A stretch of DNA of 64,000 nt from Halorubrum sp. JWXQ-INN 858 (lineage in GTDB: Archaea > Halobacteriota > Halobacteria > Halobacteriales > Haloferacaceae): positions 60,184-124,183 of the forward strand of contig NZ_WUAX01000006.1 in NCBI RefSeq assembly GCF_009806985.1. Direction: 5' to 3'. The position numbers and the translations under genes were made by a program. This document shows, piece after piece, positions 8,474-17,386 of this stretch; the first letter of the stretch is position 1, and each line of letters opens with the position of its first letter. A model generated the notes under the pieces. The model searched no databases. It was not told where the DNA came from and was given only the letters and a program-made list of their open reading frames with translations.

Positions 8474-9813
8474 GCGCCGACGGCTCGAACGACCCGGACG
8501 CGGACGCGCCGGGCCCGGACGCCGAGGGGCCGAGCGCGGACGGCCCCGCCGACCTCGCGGCGTACCTCCGCGCGGAGGTCGCGGCCACCGACTTCCGGAT
8601 CGTCGTCGCGACGATGCTCGCCGTCTACGCCCTATTCGCCGTGTTCACGCTCCTCGCCGGGGGCGGTCTCAACACGCTCGGCTCGACGTGGGTGCGGCTC
8701 ACGTTCCTCTTTGCCGCCTACGCGATCCTCTCGTTGGCACTGAACCTCCACTGGGGGTACACGGGGCTGTTCAACATCGGGGTCGCGGGGTTCATGGGCG
8801 TCGGCGTGTACACGATGGCGGTGCTTTCGACCCCGCCGGACGCCATCTCCGGGATGGGGCTCGGCCTCCCGCTCCCCGTCGGCATCGTCGGCGGCATGCT
8901 CGCGGCGGCGCTGGTCGGACTGGTCGCCGCCGTGCCGGCGCTCCGCCTGCGCGCCGACTATCTCGCGATCGTCACCCTCGGCCTCTCGGAGATCATCCGG
9001 CTCACGCTCAACTCGGCGACGCTCTCCGGCTGGACGATAGCCACGTTCGGCTTCGGGACCGGCGGCGGCAGCGGGATCGACCTCCCGGCCCGCCCGACCG
9101 ACGCGCTGCTCGACACGGTCGTCGGGACGGCGCTCGTCGACGTCCTCGACCCGACGATAACCGCGTCGGTGCTCAGACGCTCGCTGTGGGTCCTCGTGAT
9201 GATCGGCTTCGTGATCGGGATCTACGTGTTGCTCGCGCGGGTCGGCAACTCGCCGTTCGGACGGGTGCTGAAGGCGATCCGGGAGGACGAGCTCGTCGCC
9301 CAATCGCTCGGAAAGGACACCCGATGGTTCAAGATCAAGGTGTTCATGCTCGGCTGTGCCCTGATGGGGCTCGGCGGGATCCTCTGGCAGGGCTCGCAAG
9401 GCTACGTCAGCCCGGACTCCTTCCGGCCGATCGTCACGTTCTACGTGTTCGTCGCGGTGATCATCGGCGGCTCCGGCTCCAACACCGGCAGCCTCGTGGG
9501 CTCGATCCTCTTCGTCGGCCTGCTGTTCGAGGGACCGCGGACGTTCGGCAACATCGTCTCCAACGCGGTGAGCCTTCCGAGCGCGCCCGGAACGTTCGCC
9601 GGGGCGGTCGCGCCGCTCGCCTCGCTCGACGTCACCCCGCTGCTGTCGTACCTCGTCGGCAACATCTCCGCGTTCCGCTTCATCCTGCTGGGCGTCGTGT
9701 TGATCCTCATCATCCAGAAGCGTCCAGACGGCGTCCTCGGTCACCGGACCGAGACGGCCGCCGCGATCGACCTCGATCGCCCCGCGGCGAACGGGGGTGG
9801 GAACGATGAGTGA
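8470..9813 (+). CDS. livM: Branched-chain amino-acid-type ABC transporter permease (LivM-like)
   Basis: The 447-residue second membrane subunit contains the LivM strings LALNLHWGYTGLFNIGVAGF, LRLRADYLAIVTLGLSEIIR and the coupling loop GRVLKAIREDELVAQSLGKD. A proline- and aspartate-rich N-terminal extension of about 35 residues before the first helix is typical of haloarchaeal versions. It overlaps livH by 4 bp at its start and livG by 8 bp at its end, indicating translational coupling. It forms the translocation pore together with LivH. Confidence 0.92.
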   Translation: MSADGSNDPDADAPGPDAEGPSADGPADLAAYLRAEVAATDFRIVVATMLAVYALFAVFTLLAGGGLNTLGSTWVRLTFLFAAYAILSLALNLHWGYTGLFNIGVAGFMGVGVYTMAVLSTPPDAISGMGLGLPLPVGIVGGMLAAALVGLVAAVPALRLRADYLAIVTLGLSEIIRLTLNSATLSGWTIATFGFGTGGGSGIDLPARPTDALLDTVVGTALVDVLDPTITASVLRRSLWVLVMIGFVIGIYVLLARVGNSPFGRVLKAIREDELVAQSLGKDTRWFKIKVFMLGCALMGLGGILWQGSQGYVSPDSFRPIVTFYVFVAVIIGGSGSNTGSLVGSILFVGLLFEGPRTFGNIVSNAVSLPSAPGTFAGAVAPLASLDVTPLLSYLVGNISAFRFILLGVVLILIIQKRPDGVLGHRTETAAAIDLDRPAANGGGNDE

Positions 9814-10582
9814 CGCGCCGTTGCAGGTGCGCGACCTCAAGAAGACGTTCGGCGGCATCGTCGCCGTCGACGGCGCGAGCTTCGAGGTCGAGGCCGGCTC
9901 GCTGACGGGACTCATCGGTCCGAACGGGGCCGGAAAGTCGACGACGTTCAACTGCATCACGGGCGCGCACACGCCCGACTCCGGCACCGTCGTCTTCCAG
10001 GGCGAGGATATCACCGGCCGGAGGCCGGACCAGATCGCCAACCGGGGGCTCGTCCGGACGTTCCAGATCGCCCGCGAGCTGGAGGAGATGACGGTCCTGG
10101 AGAACCTGATGTTGGCCCCGAAGGGGCAGCTCGGCGAGCAGCTGTGGCGGTCCGTGACGCCGATCGCTCGCGGGGAGGTGATCGAACAGGAGGCCGAGCT
10201 CCGCGAGCGGGTGTGGGAGACGCTCGACTTCTTCGAGATCGACCACATCGCTCACGACGAGGCGGGGACGCTCTCGGGGGGCCAGCGAAAGCTCCTCGAG
10301 ATGGCCCGGGCGATGATGACCGACCCCGACCTGCTGTTGTTGGATGAACCGCTCGCGGGCGTCAACCCGACGCTCGAGGAGAAGCTGCTGGACCGGATCC
10401 ACGAGCTCCGCGGTCAGGGGTACACGTTCCTGCTCGTGGAACACGACATGGACGTCATCATGGACAACTGCGAACACGTTATCGTCATGCATCAGGGGTC
10501 GGTACTGGCCGAGGGCGAACCCGAAGTCGTCCAGAGCGACGACCGAGTGATCGAAGCGTACCTGGGGGAGATCGACGTATGA
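9806..10582 (+). CDS. livG: ABC transporter ATPase (LivG-like)
   Basis: The 258-residue ATPase has Walker A GPNGAGKS (residues 38-45), the signature LSGGQRKLLEMARA, Walker B DLLLLDEPLAGVNP and the H-loop histidine in LLVEHDMDV. The order and the RTFQIARELEEMTVLEN segment match LivG. I prefer the ATG at 9806 over a GTG at 9797 because it is preceded by a purine-rich GGGGGTGGG (9793-9801) that can act as a ribosome binding site inside livM. It pairs with LivF to power the LivHM channel. Confidence 0.92.
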   Translation: MSDAPLQVRDLKKTFGGIVAVDGASFEVEAGSLTGLIGPNGAGKSTTFNCITGAHTPDSGTVVFQGEDITGRRPDQIANRGLVRTFQIARELEEMTVLENLMLAPKGQLGEQLWRSVTPIARGEVIEQEAELRERVWETLDFFEIDHIAHDEAGTLSGGQRKLLEMARAMMTDPDLLLLDEPLAGVNPTLEEKLLDRIHELRGQGYTFLLVEHDMDVIMDNCEHVIVMHQGSVLAEGEPEVVQSDDRVIEAYLGEIDV

Positions 10583-11355
10583 GCGGCGACGACACGCCGT
10601 CCACGGAGGGCGTCTCCGCGAAACGCGATCCGACCGCGACCGCGCCGGAGAACGCCCTGCTACGGGTTCGCGACCTCGACGCCGGCTACGGCGACTTACA
10701 GATCCTCACCGACGTCGTCCTCGACGTCGGCGACGGCGAGTACGTCACCATCGTCGGTCCGAACGGGGCCGGCAAGTCGACGGTGATGAAGACCGTCTTC
10801 GGGCTCACGACGTATATGGACGGGACGATCACGTTCCAGGGGTCGGAGATCCATCGGCTCCCGCCGGAGCGGATCATCCACGAGGGGATCAGCTACGTCC
10901 CGCAGAACGAGAACGTGTTCGGGTCGCTGACCGTCGAGGAGAACCTCGAGATGGGCGCGTACATCCTCGATGAGGTCCCCGAAGAGCGGATCGAGGCGGT
11001 GTACGACCGGTTCCCGGTGCTCCGGGAGCGACGGGACCAGAAGGCCGGCACGATGTCCGGCGGACAGCGGCAGATGGTGGCGATGGGGCGTGCGCTGATG
11101 CTCGATCCCGACCTCCTGTTGCTCGACGAGCCGTCGGCCGGACTCGCGCCCGACCTCGTCGACGACATGTTCGACCGGATCGACGCGATCAACGACGACG
11201 GGACGGCGGTCCTGATGGTCGAGCAGAACGCGAAGACCGCGCTTCGGCGGTGTGACCGCGGCTACGTGCTGGCTCAGGGCGAGAACAGCTACACGGACAC
11301 CGGCGACCGGCTGCTGGCCGACGAGCGGGTCCGCCAGCAGTTCCTGGGCGGGTGA
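10579..11355 (+). CDS. livF: ABC transporter ATPase (LivF-like)
   Basis: The 258-residue second ATPase has Walker A GPNGAGKS (60-67), signature MSGGQRQMVAMGRAL, Walker B DLLLLDEPSAGLAPDLV and the LivF-typical YVPQNENVFGSLTVEENLEMG segment. Its first 25 residues are a polar haloarchaeal extension. The ATG overlaps the livG stop (ATGA). It is the last gene of the operon; the binding-protein gene lies convergent downstream rather than inside the operon. The 178 bp between them hold no gene. Confidence 0.92.
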   Translation: MSGDDTPSTEGVSAKRDPTATAPENALLRVRDLDAGYGDLQILTDVVLDVGDGEYVTIVGPNGAGKSTVMKTVFGLTTYMDGTITFQGSEIHRLPPERIIHEGISYVPQNENVFGSLTVEENLEMGAYILDEVPEERIEAVYDRFPVLRERRDQKAGTMSGGQRQMVAMGRALMLDPDLLLLDEPSAGLAPDLVDDMFDRIDAINDDGTAVLMVEQNAKTALRRCDRGYVLAQGENSYTDTGDRLLADERVRQQFLGG

Positions 11356-11533
11356 GGTCGCGGTCTGGCTTTGAAGCAGCCGTTCAGGTGACGCGGCCGG
11401 CTCTGCGAGGAGTTGTCCGTTCGTCGCGGCCGTCTTTTCAAGTGGTCTCGTGAGCGCCGTCGTCGTCGGACGTCCACCGTCTCGGTGGGGTCCGTCGCCA
11501 CGACACCGCAAAAAACGTGGAAGTGCGTGCGCG

Positions 11534-12844
11534 TCAGTTCTCGAAGTCGATCGTCCGCTGGACCTCGATGACGCCGTCGATGAACCGGCTCACGTCGTAG
11601 GCGACCGCCACCATGTCGCCGTTGTCGTCGAAGTCGACCGACGAGGACGCGCCCTGGTAGTTGACCTCCTCGCCGTCGGCGATCATCTCGACCGCCTCGT
11701 CGAGGTTCTCCGGTCCGACCTCGGTGCCGGGTTCGTTCGCGACCTCGCGGATGTTGTCGCGGATCGCGGTGCCGTCCGCCTCGTCGCCGCCCGCGGCGAC
11801 CGTCGCGAGGGCGATCGCCGCGGCGGCGTCGTAGGCGTGGCTGTTGAACACGCCCGGCTCCGCGTCGAACTCCTCCTCGTACAGGTCGGCGAAGAAGTCG
11901 GCCCCGGGGCCCGCCGCGCTCGGCGCGGTCCCCCAGACGTCGTTCATCGAGTTGCCGACCTCGTCGGGGAGGGTGCTGTCGATCAGGCCGTCCGGCACGA
12001 CGATCTCGCCGTCCCAGTCGTCGGCGTAGTTGCCGTAGTAATCACGGAACAGCGTGATCCCCGACTGCGGGAACCCGACGATCATCAACGCGTCCGGGTC
12101 GTCCTCGAGGGCCTCGCCGATCTGTGAGGTGTACGTGGACTGTTCCGGCTCGAAGGAGACGCGGTTGAGGACCTCGCCCCCGAGGTCCTCGAACCCCTCC
12201 ACGAACGTCTCCTCGAGCGCCTGTCCGTAGTCGTCGTTGAGGAACAGCGTGCCGGCCGTGCTCGCACCGATGTCCTCGTCCGCCACCTGCGCCATCACCG
12301 GGCCTTGGAGCGCGTCGCTCGGACACGTCCGGAAGATGTAGCCGTCGTCGTCGAGGTCCGTCACCGCGGGCGCGGTCGACGACGGGGAGATCCCGACCAC
12401 CTGGTTCGGGATGAACACCTGACGGGTCACCTGGAGGTTGACGTTCGAGGACGTCGGGCCGACGACGGCGGGATAGCCGGCGTCGACGAGGTTCTGTGCC
12501 GACGAGATCCCCGCCTGTGGGTCGGTCTCCGTGTCGCCCGTCTGGACGTCGAAGTCGTAGCTGTCACCGAGCTGGCGCTCGACGAGCAGCGCGCCGTCCC
12601 GGATCGCCGGGCCGAGGCTGCCGAGGTCGCCGGTTTCCGGGGTGAGGACGCCGTAGCGGATCGTCCCGCCGTAGCCGACGTCGTCGCCCCCGCCGTTACC
12701 GTCGTCATCACCACCGTTGCCGTCGTCGCCACCGTTGCCGTCGTCACCGTTGCCGTCGTCGCCGCCGAGACAGCCGGCGACCCCGATCAGTCCCGCAACG
12801 CCGGTTCCTTTGATGACCGTTCGGCGATCGATGTTTCGTGCCAT
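11534..12844 (-). CDS. livK: Branched-chain amino-acid-type ABC transporter binding lipoprotein
   Basis: The 436-residue protein has a Tat signal (NIDRRTVIKGTG, Arg7-Arg8), a lipobox ending at Cys25 (GVAGC), and then a Gly/Asp/Asn-rich linker of about 30 residues that tethers it to the membrane surface. The remainder is a periplasmic-binding-protein type 1 (Leu/Ile/Val receptor) domain beginning IRYGVLTPETGDLGSLG, with GPTSSNVNLQVTRQVFIPNQ and LFLNDDYGQALEETFVEG. It is convergent with livHMGF and surely supplies its substrate, yet it has its own promoter (TTTATATCC on the minus strand near 12869-12877), allowing excess binding protein. The gamma-glutamyltransferase gene lies 117 bp upstream on the same strand. 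Confidence 0.92.
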   Translation of the reverse strand: MARNIDRRTVIKGTGVAGLIGVAGCLGGDDGNGDDGNGGDDGNGGDDDGNGGGDDVGYGGTIRYGVLTPETGDLGSLGPAIRDGALLVERQLGDSYDFDVQTGDTETDPQAGISSAQNLVDAGYPAVVGPTSSNVNLQVTRQVFIPNQVVGISPSSTAPAVTDLDDDGYIFRTCPSDALQGPVMAQVADEDIGASTAGTLFLNDDYGQALEETFVEGFEDLGGEVLNRVSFEPEQSTYTSQIGEALEDDPDALMIVGFPQSGITLFRDYYGNYADDWDGEIVVPDGLIDSTLPDEVGNSMNDVWGTAPSAAGPGADFFADLYEEEFDAEPGVFNSHAYDAAAAIALATVAAGGDEADGTAIRDNIREVANEPGTEVGPENLDEAVEMIADGEEVNYQGASSSVDFDDNGDMVAVAYDVSRFIDGVIEVQRTIDFEN

Positions 12845-12961
12845 ACTCTGACAAGCAAGGGTGGATATAAAGGTTTAACGCGAAGTTCGGCTGCACGGTC
12901 GTGGTCCTCACGCCGGTGCCGTCCCGATCGGAGAAAACGAATCCGCCCGCCGGCGTCCGTG

Positions 12962-14590
12962 TCAGTAGCCCTGCGCGTTGCCGTCCTTCCGCGGCTCGGT
13001 CGCCGCGGAGAGCACGCCCGCCTCGTTCCGGGCGATCTGTGCGCCGCCGAACACGTTCGGCGACAGGGTCCGGACGTCGTGGTCCCTCCGAACGAGCTTC
13101 GCGGCGACGTCGTCGTCGAACTGGGGTTCGAGCGCGAGCGAGCCGTCCTCGCGGTAGCGCCAGCGCGGCTCGTCGAGCGCGCGCTGTAGCGGCATCCCGT
13201 AGTCGACGACGTTCGAGATCACCTGTACGTGTCCCTGCGGCTGCATGTAGCCGCCCATTACGCCGAAGGCGGCCCAGTCGTCCTCGGCGAACTCGACGAG
13301 CCCCGGGATGAGGGTGTGGAACGGTCGCTTGCCGGGTTCGAGCCGGTTCGGGTGGTCGGGGTCGAGCGAGAACGAGGAGCCGCGGTTCTGGAGCGCGATC
13401 CCGGTGTCGCCGGCGACGAGCCCGGAGCCGAACCCGGCGAACCGCGAGTTGATGTACGAGACGACGTTGCCCTCGTCGTCGGCGACGGTGAGCAGGACGG
13501 TATCGGCGTCCTCGGCGTTCGCGTCGGGGACGCCGAACGTCACGTCGTGGTTCGCCTCCTCGCCGACCGCCGCGGCGCGCTTCTCGGCCCAGGCGGCCGA
13601 CGCGAGCGGGGGGTGCTCCTCGTAGTCCGGGTCGGTGATGTAGCGGTGGCCGTCGTGGAAGGCCAGCTTCATGGCCTCGGAGAAGTAGTGGACGCGCTCG
13701 GCGGAGTCGTAGTCGTACTCGCCGGCGCCGAGCTCGGCCGCGATGTTGAGCGCCTCCAGCGCGATGAGCCCCTGGTTGTTCGGCGGGAGCTCGTACACCT
13801 CCGCGCCGTTGTACGTCGTCGAGACGGGCTCCGGCCACTCGACCTCGAACGCCGCGAGGTCGTCGACGGTCATGAAGCCGCCCTCGGCCTGCACCTCCGT
13901 CGCGATGGCGTCGGCGATCTCTCCCTCGTAGACGACGTCAGCACCCTCCTCGGCGATCAGCTCCATCGACCGGCCGAGCTTCGGGAGCGTGACGTACTGG
14001 CCGACGCTCGGCGACTCGCCGTCGAAGAGGTACGCGTCGCGGGCGTGGTCGCTCTCGAACAGCTCCTCGCCGTGCTCCCACTGTGCGGCGACGACCTCGC
14101 TGACCGGGTACCCCTCGGTCGCGTAGCGGATCGCCGGCCGGAGGAGTCGATCGAGCCCGAACTCGCCGAACCGCTCCGCGGTCGCCTCCCAGCCGCGGGC
14201 GGTGCCGGGGACGGTGGCGGCGTGTGCGCCCGTGTCGGGCATCTCGGCGTCGGCGGGGTCGTCGACGTCGCTGTCCTCGTCGTCGGCGATCGCCTCGCGG
14301 ACGTTCTCGATCGTCGCGTCCGCCGGCGCGCCGCCGCAGGCCCGCATCGCGCCGACGTCGCCGTCGGCCGTCTTGTACAGCGCGAACACGTCGCCGCCGA
14401 TCCCCGTCGAGGTGGGCTCGACGACGTTGAGCGCCGCCGCGGTCGCGACGGCGGCGTCGAACGCGTTCCCGCCCGCGCGGAGGATCTCGATCCCCGCTTC
14501 GCTCGCGAGCGGTTGGCTCGTGGCGACGACGCCCCGCGGTCCGTACACGGTCGACCGGCGAGAGTTGAACCGATCTAAGTCTGGATCCAT
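12962..14590 (-). CDS. ggt: Gamma-glutamyltransferase
   Basis: The 542-residue Ntn-hydrolase family protein begins MDPDLDRFNSRRSTVYGPRG and has the family strings AGGNAFDAAVATAAALNVVEP, STGIGGDVFALY and NNQGLIALEALNI. The self-processing nucleophile is probably Thr364 in DADTVLLTVADDEGN, followed by VVSYINSRFAGFGSG. It would cleave or transfer gamma-glutamyl groups; haloarchaea use gamma-glutamylcysteine as a thiol, and the neighbouring amino-acid transporter fits uptake of the products, though this link is inferred. No Tat or Sec signal is seen, so it is probably cytoplasmic. Longer in-frame extensions upstream are rejected because a TATA-like AATTACTTA lies at about 14617-14625, inside an inverted repeat. 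Confidence 0.9.
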   Translation of the reverse strand: MDPDLDRFNSRRSTVYGPRGVVATSQPLASEAGIEILRAGGNAFDAAVATAAALNVVEPTSTGIGGDVFALYKTADGDVGAMRACGGAPADATIENVREAIADDEDSDVDDPADAEMPDTGAHAATVPGTARGWEATAERFGEFGLDRLLRPAIRYATEGYPVSEVVAAQWEHGEELFESDHARDAYLFDGESPSVGQYVTLPKLGRSMELIAEEGADVVYEGEIADAIATEVQAEGGFMTVDDLAAFEVEWPEPVSTTYNGAEVYELPPNNQGLIALEALNIAAELGAGEYDYDSAERVHYFSEAMKLAFHDGHRYITDPDYEEHPPLASAAWAEKRAAAVGEEANHDVTFGVPDANAEDADTVLLTVADDEGNVVSYINSRFAGFGSGLVAGDTGIALQNRGSSFSLDPDHPNRLEPGKRPFHTLIPGLVEFAEDDWAAFGVMGGYMQPQGHVQVISNVVDYGMPLQRALDEPRWRYREDGSLALEPQFDDDVAAKLVRRDHDVRTLSPNVFGGAQIARNEAGVLSAATEPRKDGNAQGY

Positions 14591-14611
14591 ACGCGTCCGT
14601 GGCGTGCGTTC

Positions 14612-14629
14612 CGGGTAAGTAATTACCCG
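14612..14629. promoter_or_regulatory. Inverted repeat over the ggt promoter
   Basis: CGGGTAA-GTAA-TTACCCG has perfect 7-bp arms and overlaps the presumed TATA box of ggt. That is the expected place for a repressor site. The divergent HTH regulator at 14750 is an obvious candidate to bind it, but nothing in the sequence proves this. Confidence 0.5.
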
Positions 14630-14749
14630 AAATAGTTTGGTGTTGCCGCTTTCGCGACGACGGCGCGCCCGACGAGCCGGGTCGTCGGTCGAGCGAATCC
14701 CCGCTAGTGCGGCCGAAAACGACTTGTGGGCCCGCGCCCAATCGACGGT

Positions 14750-15433
14750 ATGCGCGAGGTGACACTCCGGATCCGACACCACGGCGAGCCCGAAAGCGAC
14801 CTCAGTGCCCGCTATCCGGAGGTCACCATCCGGTCGGTCTCGTCGATGACGGGACGGACCACGGAGCGGAAACGGATCATGGAGTTCCGGGGGCCGAGCG
14901 AGGACATCGAGGCGTTCCTGGCGGATTTCCGCGAGGCGGACGCCGTGCTCGAGGCCGAACCGCTCTCACCGCTTACGGACGGCCACGTCTACGTCGCGGT
15001 CGTCATCGACGCCAGCCGGTGGGACAGCATCACGGAGCGGCTCACCGACATGGGGATCCACTACCGGATGGGGACGACCATCAGCGCGGGGATCGAGCGG
15101 TGGACGCTGTATCTGGACCGCGACGCCGACCTCTCGGCCGTGATACGGGCGTTGGAGCGCGGCGGCAACGACGTCGAGCTCGCCCGCAACGTGGAGCTAT
15201 CGGAGATCGACCGCCCGCCACAGCTGGAGCTCACCCGCTTTCTCGACGACCTGACGGACCGCCAGCGCGAGGTGCTCTCGACGGCGATCGGCCTCGGTTA
15301 CTACGAGCACGGCGGCGGGGTCGGCGTCGAGGACGTCGCCGCGGCGCTCGACCTCGGCTCGACGACGGTGTGGGAGCACCTCTCGCGCGCGGAGGCGAAG
15401 GTGATGGCCGGGCTGGCCGACCAGCTCGACTGA
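14750..15433 (+). CDS. Bat-type helix-turn-helix transcriptional regulator
   Basis: The 227-residue protein has an N-terminal sensory part of about 160 residues with no recognised cofactor motif, and a C-terminal HTH_10 (bacterio-opsin activator) domain: LTRFLDDLTDRQREVLSTAI through VEDVAAALDLGSTTVWEHLSRAEAKVM. Such proteins are common haloarchaeal one-component regulators. It is divergent from ggt with 159 bp between the starts, which suggests it controls ggt and perhaps the transporter genes, or itself. The start at 14750 is chosen because upstream codons of the open frame look non-coding. Confidence 0.85.
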   Translation: MREVTLRIRHHGEPESDLSARYPEVTIRSVSSMTGRTTERKRIMEFRGPSEDIEAFLADFREADAVLEAEPLSPLTDGHVYVAVVIDASRWDSITERLTDMGIHYRMGTTISAGIERWTLYLDRDADLSAVIRALERGGNDVELARNVELSEIDRPPQLELTRFLDDLTDRQREVLSTAIGLGYYEHGGGVGVEDVAAALDLGSTTVWEHLSRAEAKVMAGLADQLD

Positions 15434-15443
15434 CGCGGGAGCG

Positions 15444-16811
15444 CTACTCCTCGTACGGCCAGCGTCCCCCGATCCGCAGCTCCTGGACGTAGCCGTCGTC
15501 GATGGCGTCCCGGACCTCCTCGCGCGACCGGTGCGGGATCGTCACGTCGTCGCTCGCGAACCGATACGTCGCCTCCGCGACCAGCGTCGCGACTTCGCGG
15601 AGGTCGCGCGGGTCGAGCTTGTCGAGCGTGTCGGCGTGGGTGTGCCCCCAGCCGCGGCCCGACTGCTCGGAGGTCGTCGACGTCATCACCGACGGGATTC
15701 CCTCCTGGACGAACGCCCACTGGTCGCCGTGCGGCGAGATCGTGTCGCCGGTCGACAGCTCCGCGGCGAACGCCGCCGCGACCGACTCGAAGACGGCCCC
15801 CATCTCCTCGAACCCGTTCGTGCCGACGCGCAGGTTCCGCGAGTTACACGCCCCGTCGAGGTTGACGACGCAGGCGATCTCCTCGTGGGGGATCGTCTCG
15901 GCGGCGTGGTACGCGCCCCACAGGCCGACCTCCTCCGACCCGAAGGTGATCAGGTGAACGCGGGTGTCGAGGTCGTCCTCGACCGTCTTCAACAGGCGGC
16001 CGACCTCCGCGACGAGCGCGGAGCCCGCGCCGTTGTCGTTCGCGCCGTCGCTGACGTCGTGTGCGTCGACGTGGGCGGTGAGCAGCACGGCCTCGTCGGT
16101 GTCGGGTCCGACGTCCGCCACGGCGTTCACGGACGTCGTCGGCTCGTTCCGGCAGTCGACCTCGATCGTCAGCTCGGGAGGATCGCCCGCGCCGGCGTCG
16201 GCCTCGTCGGCGAGCCGCGACAGCCGCGCGCCGACTTCCTTGCTGATCCCGACGGCGGGGATCGGCCCCGGCCGATTGTGGTAGCCGATCTCGCCGGTCG
16301 GCGGCAGCGCCCCCTCGATGTGGTTCCGGAAGACGAACCCGATCGCCCCGTGCTCGGCGGCGTTGACGTACTTCTCCATCCGGTGGAGCCAGCGGTCGTG
16401 CGTCTCCGGCGTCCGCGAGGAGGCCATCGCGATCGCCCCCTCGAGGTCCCCCGCGGCCGCCTCGAACTCCTCGTAGGTGCCGTCGCCGACGTCGACGAGC
16501 GGTGCAGTCACGTCCCCCGCCGGGGTGCCCGGCAGCGCGATCACGTCGTGGCTCCCCTCGTGGCGGCGTTCGACGGGGCCCGACACCGACAGCGCGGAGT
16601 CACCGCGCCACCAGCCCGGGATCTCGAACTCGTCGAGCCCGGCGTTCCGCAGCCCCGCCTCCTCGTACGCCTCGACGATCCGCTCCGCGCCCCGGCGCTC
16701 GCCCGCCGACCCCGCCATCCGGTTCCCGATGTCGGTGAGGTCCGTGAGGATCCGCCACCCGAAGTCACTCGTTCGCGCGTTGCCGACGACGCCGTCCGGT
16801 AGCTCGACCAT
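15444..16811 (-). CDS. M28-family zinc aminopeptidase with PA-type insert
   Basis: The 455-residue protein has a helical N-terminal part (RILTDLTDIGNRMAGSAGER), a protease-associated-like insert in the first half, and a C-terminal peptidase domain. Candidate metal ligands are the His and Asp of LTAHVDAHDV, the Asp of DGANDNGAG, the Glu pair of TFGSEEVGLWGA and the His of GHTHADTLDKLDPR. The family removes N-terminal amino acids from peptides. No signal peptide is visible, so it is probably cytoplasmic. Its 3' end lies 10 bp from the convergent HTH gene. It may help use peptides or amino acids handled by the neighbouring transporter and transferase, an inference from context only. Confidence 0.9.
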   Translation of the reverse strand: MVELPDGVVGNARTSDFGWRILTDLTDIGNRMAGSAGERRGAERIVEAYEEAGLRNAGLDEFEIPGWWRGDSALSVSGPVERRHEGSHDVIALPGTPAGDVTAPLVDVGDGTYEEFEAAAGDLEGAIAMASSRTPETHDRWLHRMEKYVNAAEHGAIGFVFRNHIEGALPPTGEIGYHNRPGPIPAVGISKEVGARLSRLADEADAGAGDPPELTIEVDCRNEPTTSVNAVADVGPDTDEAVLLTAHVDAHDVSDGANDNGAGSALVAEVGRLLKTVEDDLDTRVHLITFGSEEVGLWGAYHAAETIPHEEIACVVNLDGACNSRNLRVGTNGFEEMGAVFESVAAAFAAELSTGDTISPHGDQWAFVQEGIPSVMTSTTSEQSGRGWGHTHADTLDKLDPRDLREVATLVAEATYRFASDDVTIPHRSREEVRDAIDDGYVQELRIGGRWPYEE

Positions 16812-16942
16812 ACGTCGGGGTCGGGCGGGGCGGAAAAGGCGTTGTGGGAACCGGCGGTTTCGTGGGCGGCGCTCGCGACCGACTCGGCGATCTCGGGTCC
16901 GGCGGTGAGTGATCAGCCGTGGTGGGTTCGAACGAGGGCCAC

Positions 16943-17278
16943 TCAGACGGGGTCGGCCTTCGTCACCTCGATCACGACGTCGTCGGGGTCGACGCCGATC
17001 CGCGCGAACTGCGTCCGAACGTGTTCTTTCGCCGCCGTCACGGCCTGGTCCCGGGTGTCGAAGCCGCGCGCCATCGGTTCCTCGAAGGCGACGCGGATCT
17101 CCGTGTCGTCGACGACCAGCGCCGAGCCGCCGCTTTCGACCTGGTAGAAGGAGTCACACACCCACACGTACGGGGCGTCCTCGTCGGGCGACCCCTTGTA
17201 CGTGGGCGGCTCCTCGCCGCGCTCGAACACGGTGCCGGTGAGGTCCGTCCCGCCGCCGCTGCCGCGAACGAGTATCAT
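16943..17278 (-). CDS. Conserved haloarchaeal protein, unknown function
   Basis: The 111-residue soluble protein starts MILVRGSGGGTDLTGTVFERGEEPPTYKGSPDEDAPYVWVCDSFYQVESGG. I do not recognise a characterised family, although it reads as a real haloarchaeal DUF protein with a beta-rich first half and an alpha/beta second half ending DPDDVVIEVTKADPV. The ATG at 17278 is chosen since upstream codons of the open frame look non-coding and the start lies close to a GTAAAAGGG box at 17301-17309 on the other side. It is divergent from the HerA-like ATPase gene with about 110 bp between, so the two could share regulation. Confidence 0.7.
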   Translation of the reverse strand: MILVRGSGGGTDLTGTVFERGEEPPTYKGSPDEDAPYVWVCDSFYQVESGGSALVVDDTEIRVAFEEPMARGFDTRDQAVTAAKEHVRTQFARIGVDPDDVVIEVTKADPV

Positions 17279-17386
17279 ACCCGTCGTACGGGACAGGCGG
17301 GTAAAAGGGTCCCGTGCGTCCCACTGTCGCCCCGGTCCCACCGACGCGGGGAAACCGCTTTCCACCTGGCACTCAGTGGGTCGGGT

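Noticed and set aside
8632-10248. 538-residue minus-strand open frame opposite livM and livG
   Set aside because: It is His-, Arg- and Glu-rich with no motif and lies fully over real transporter genes.
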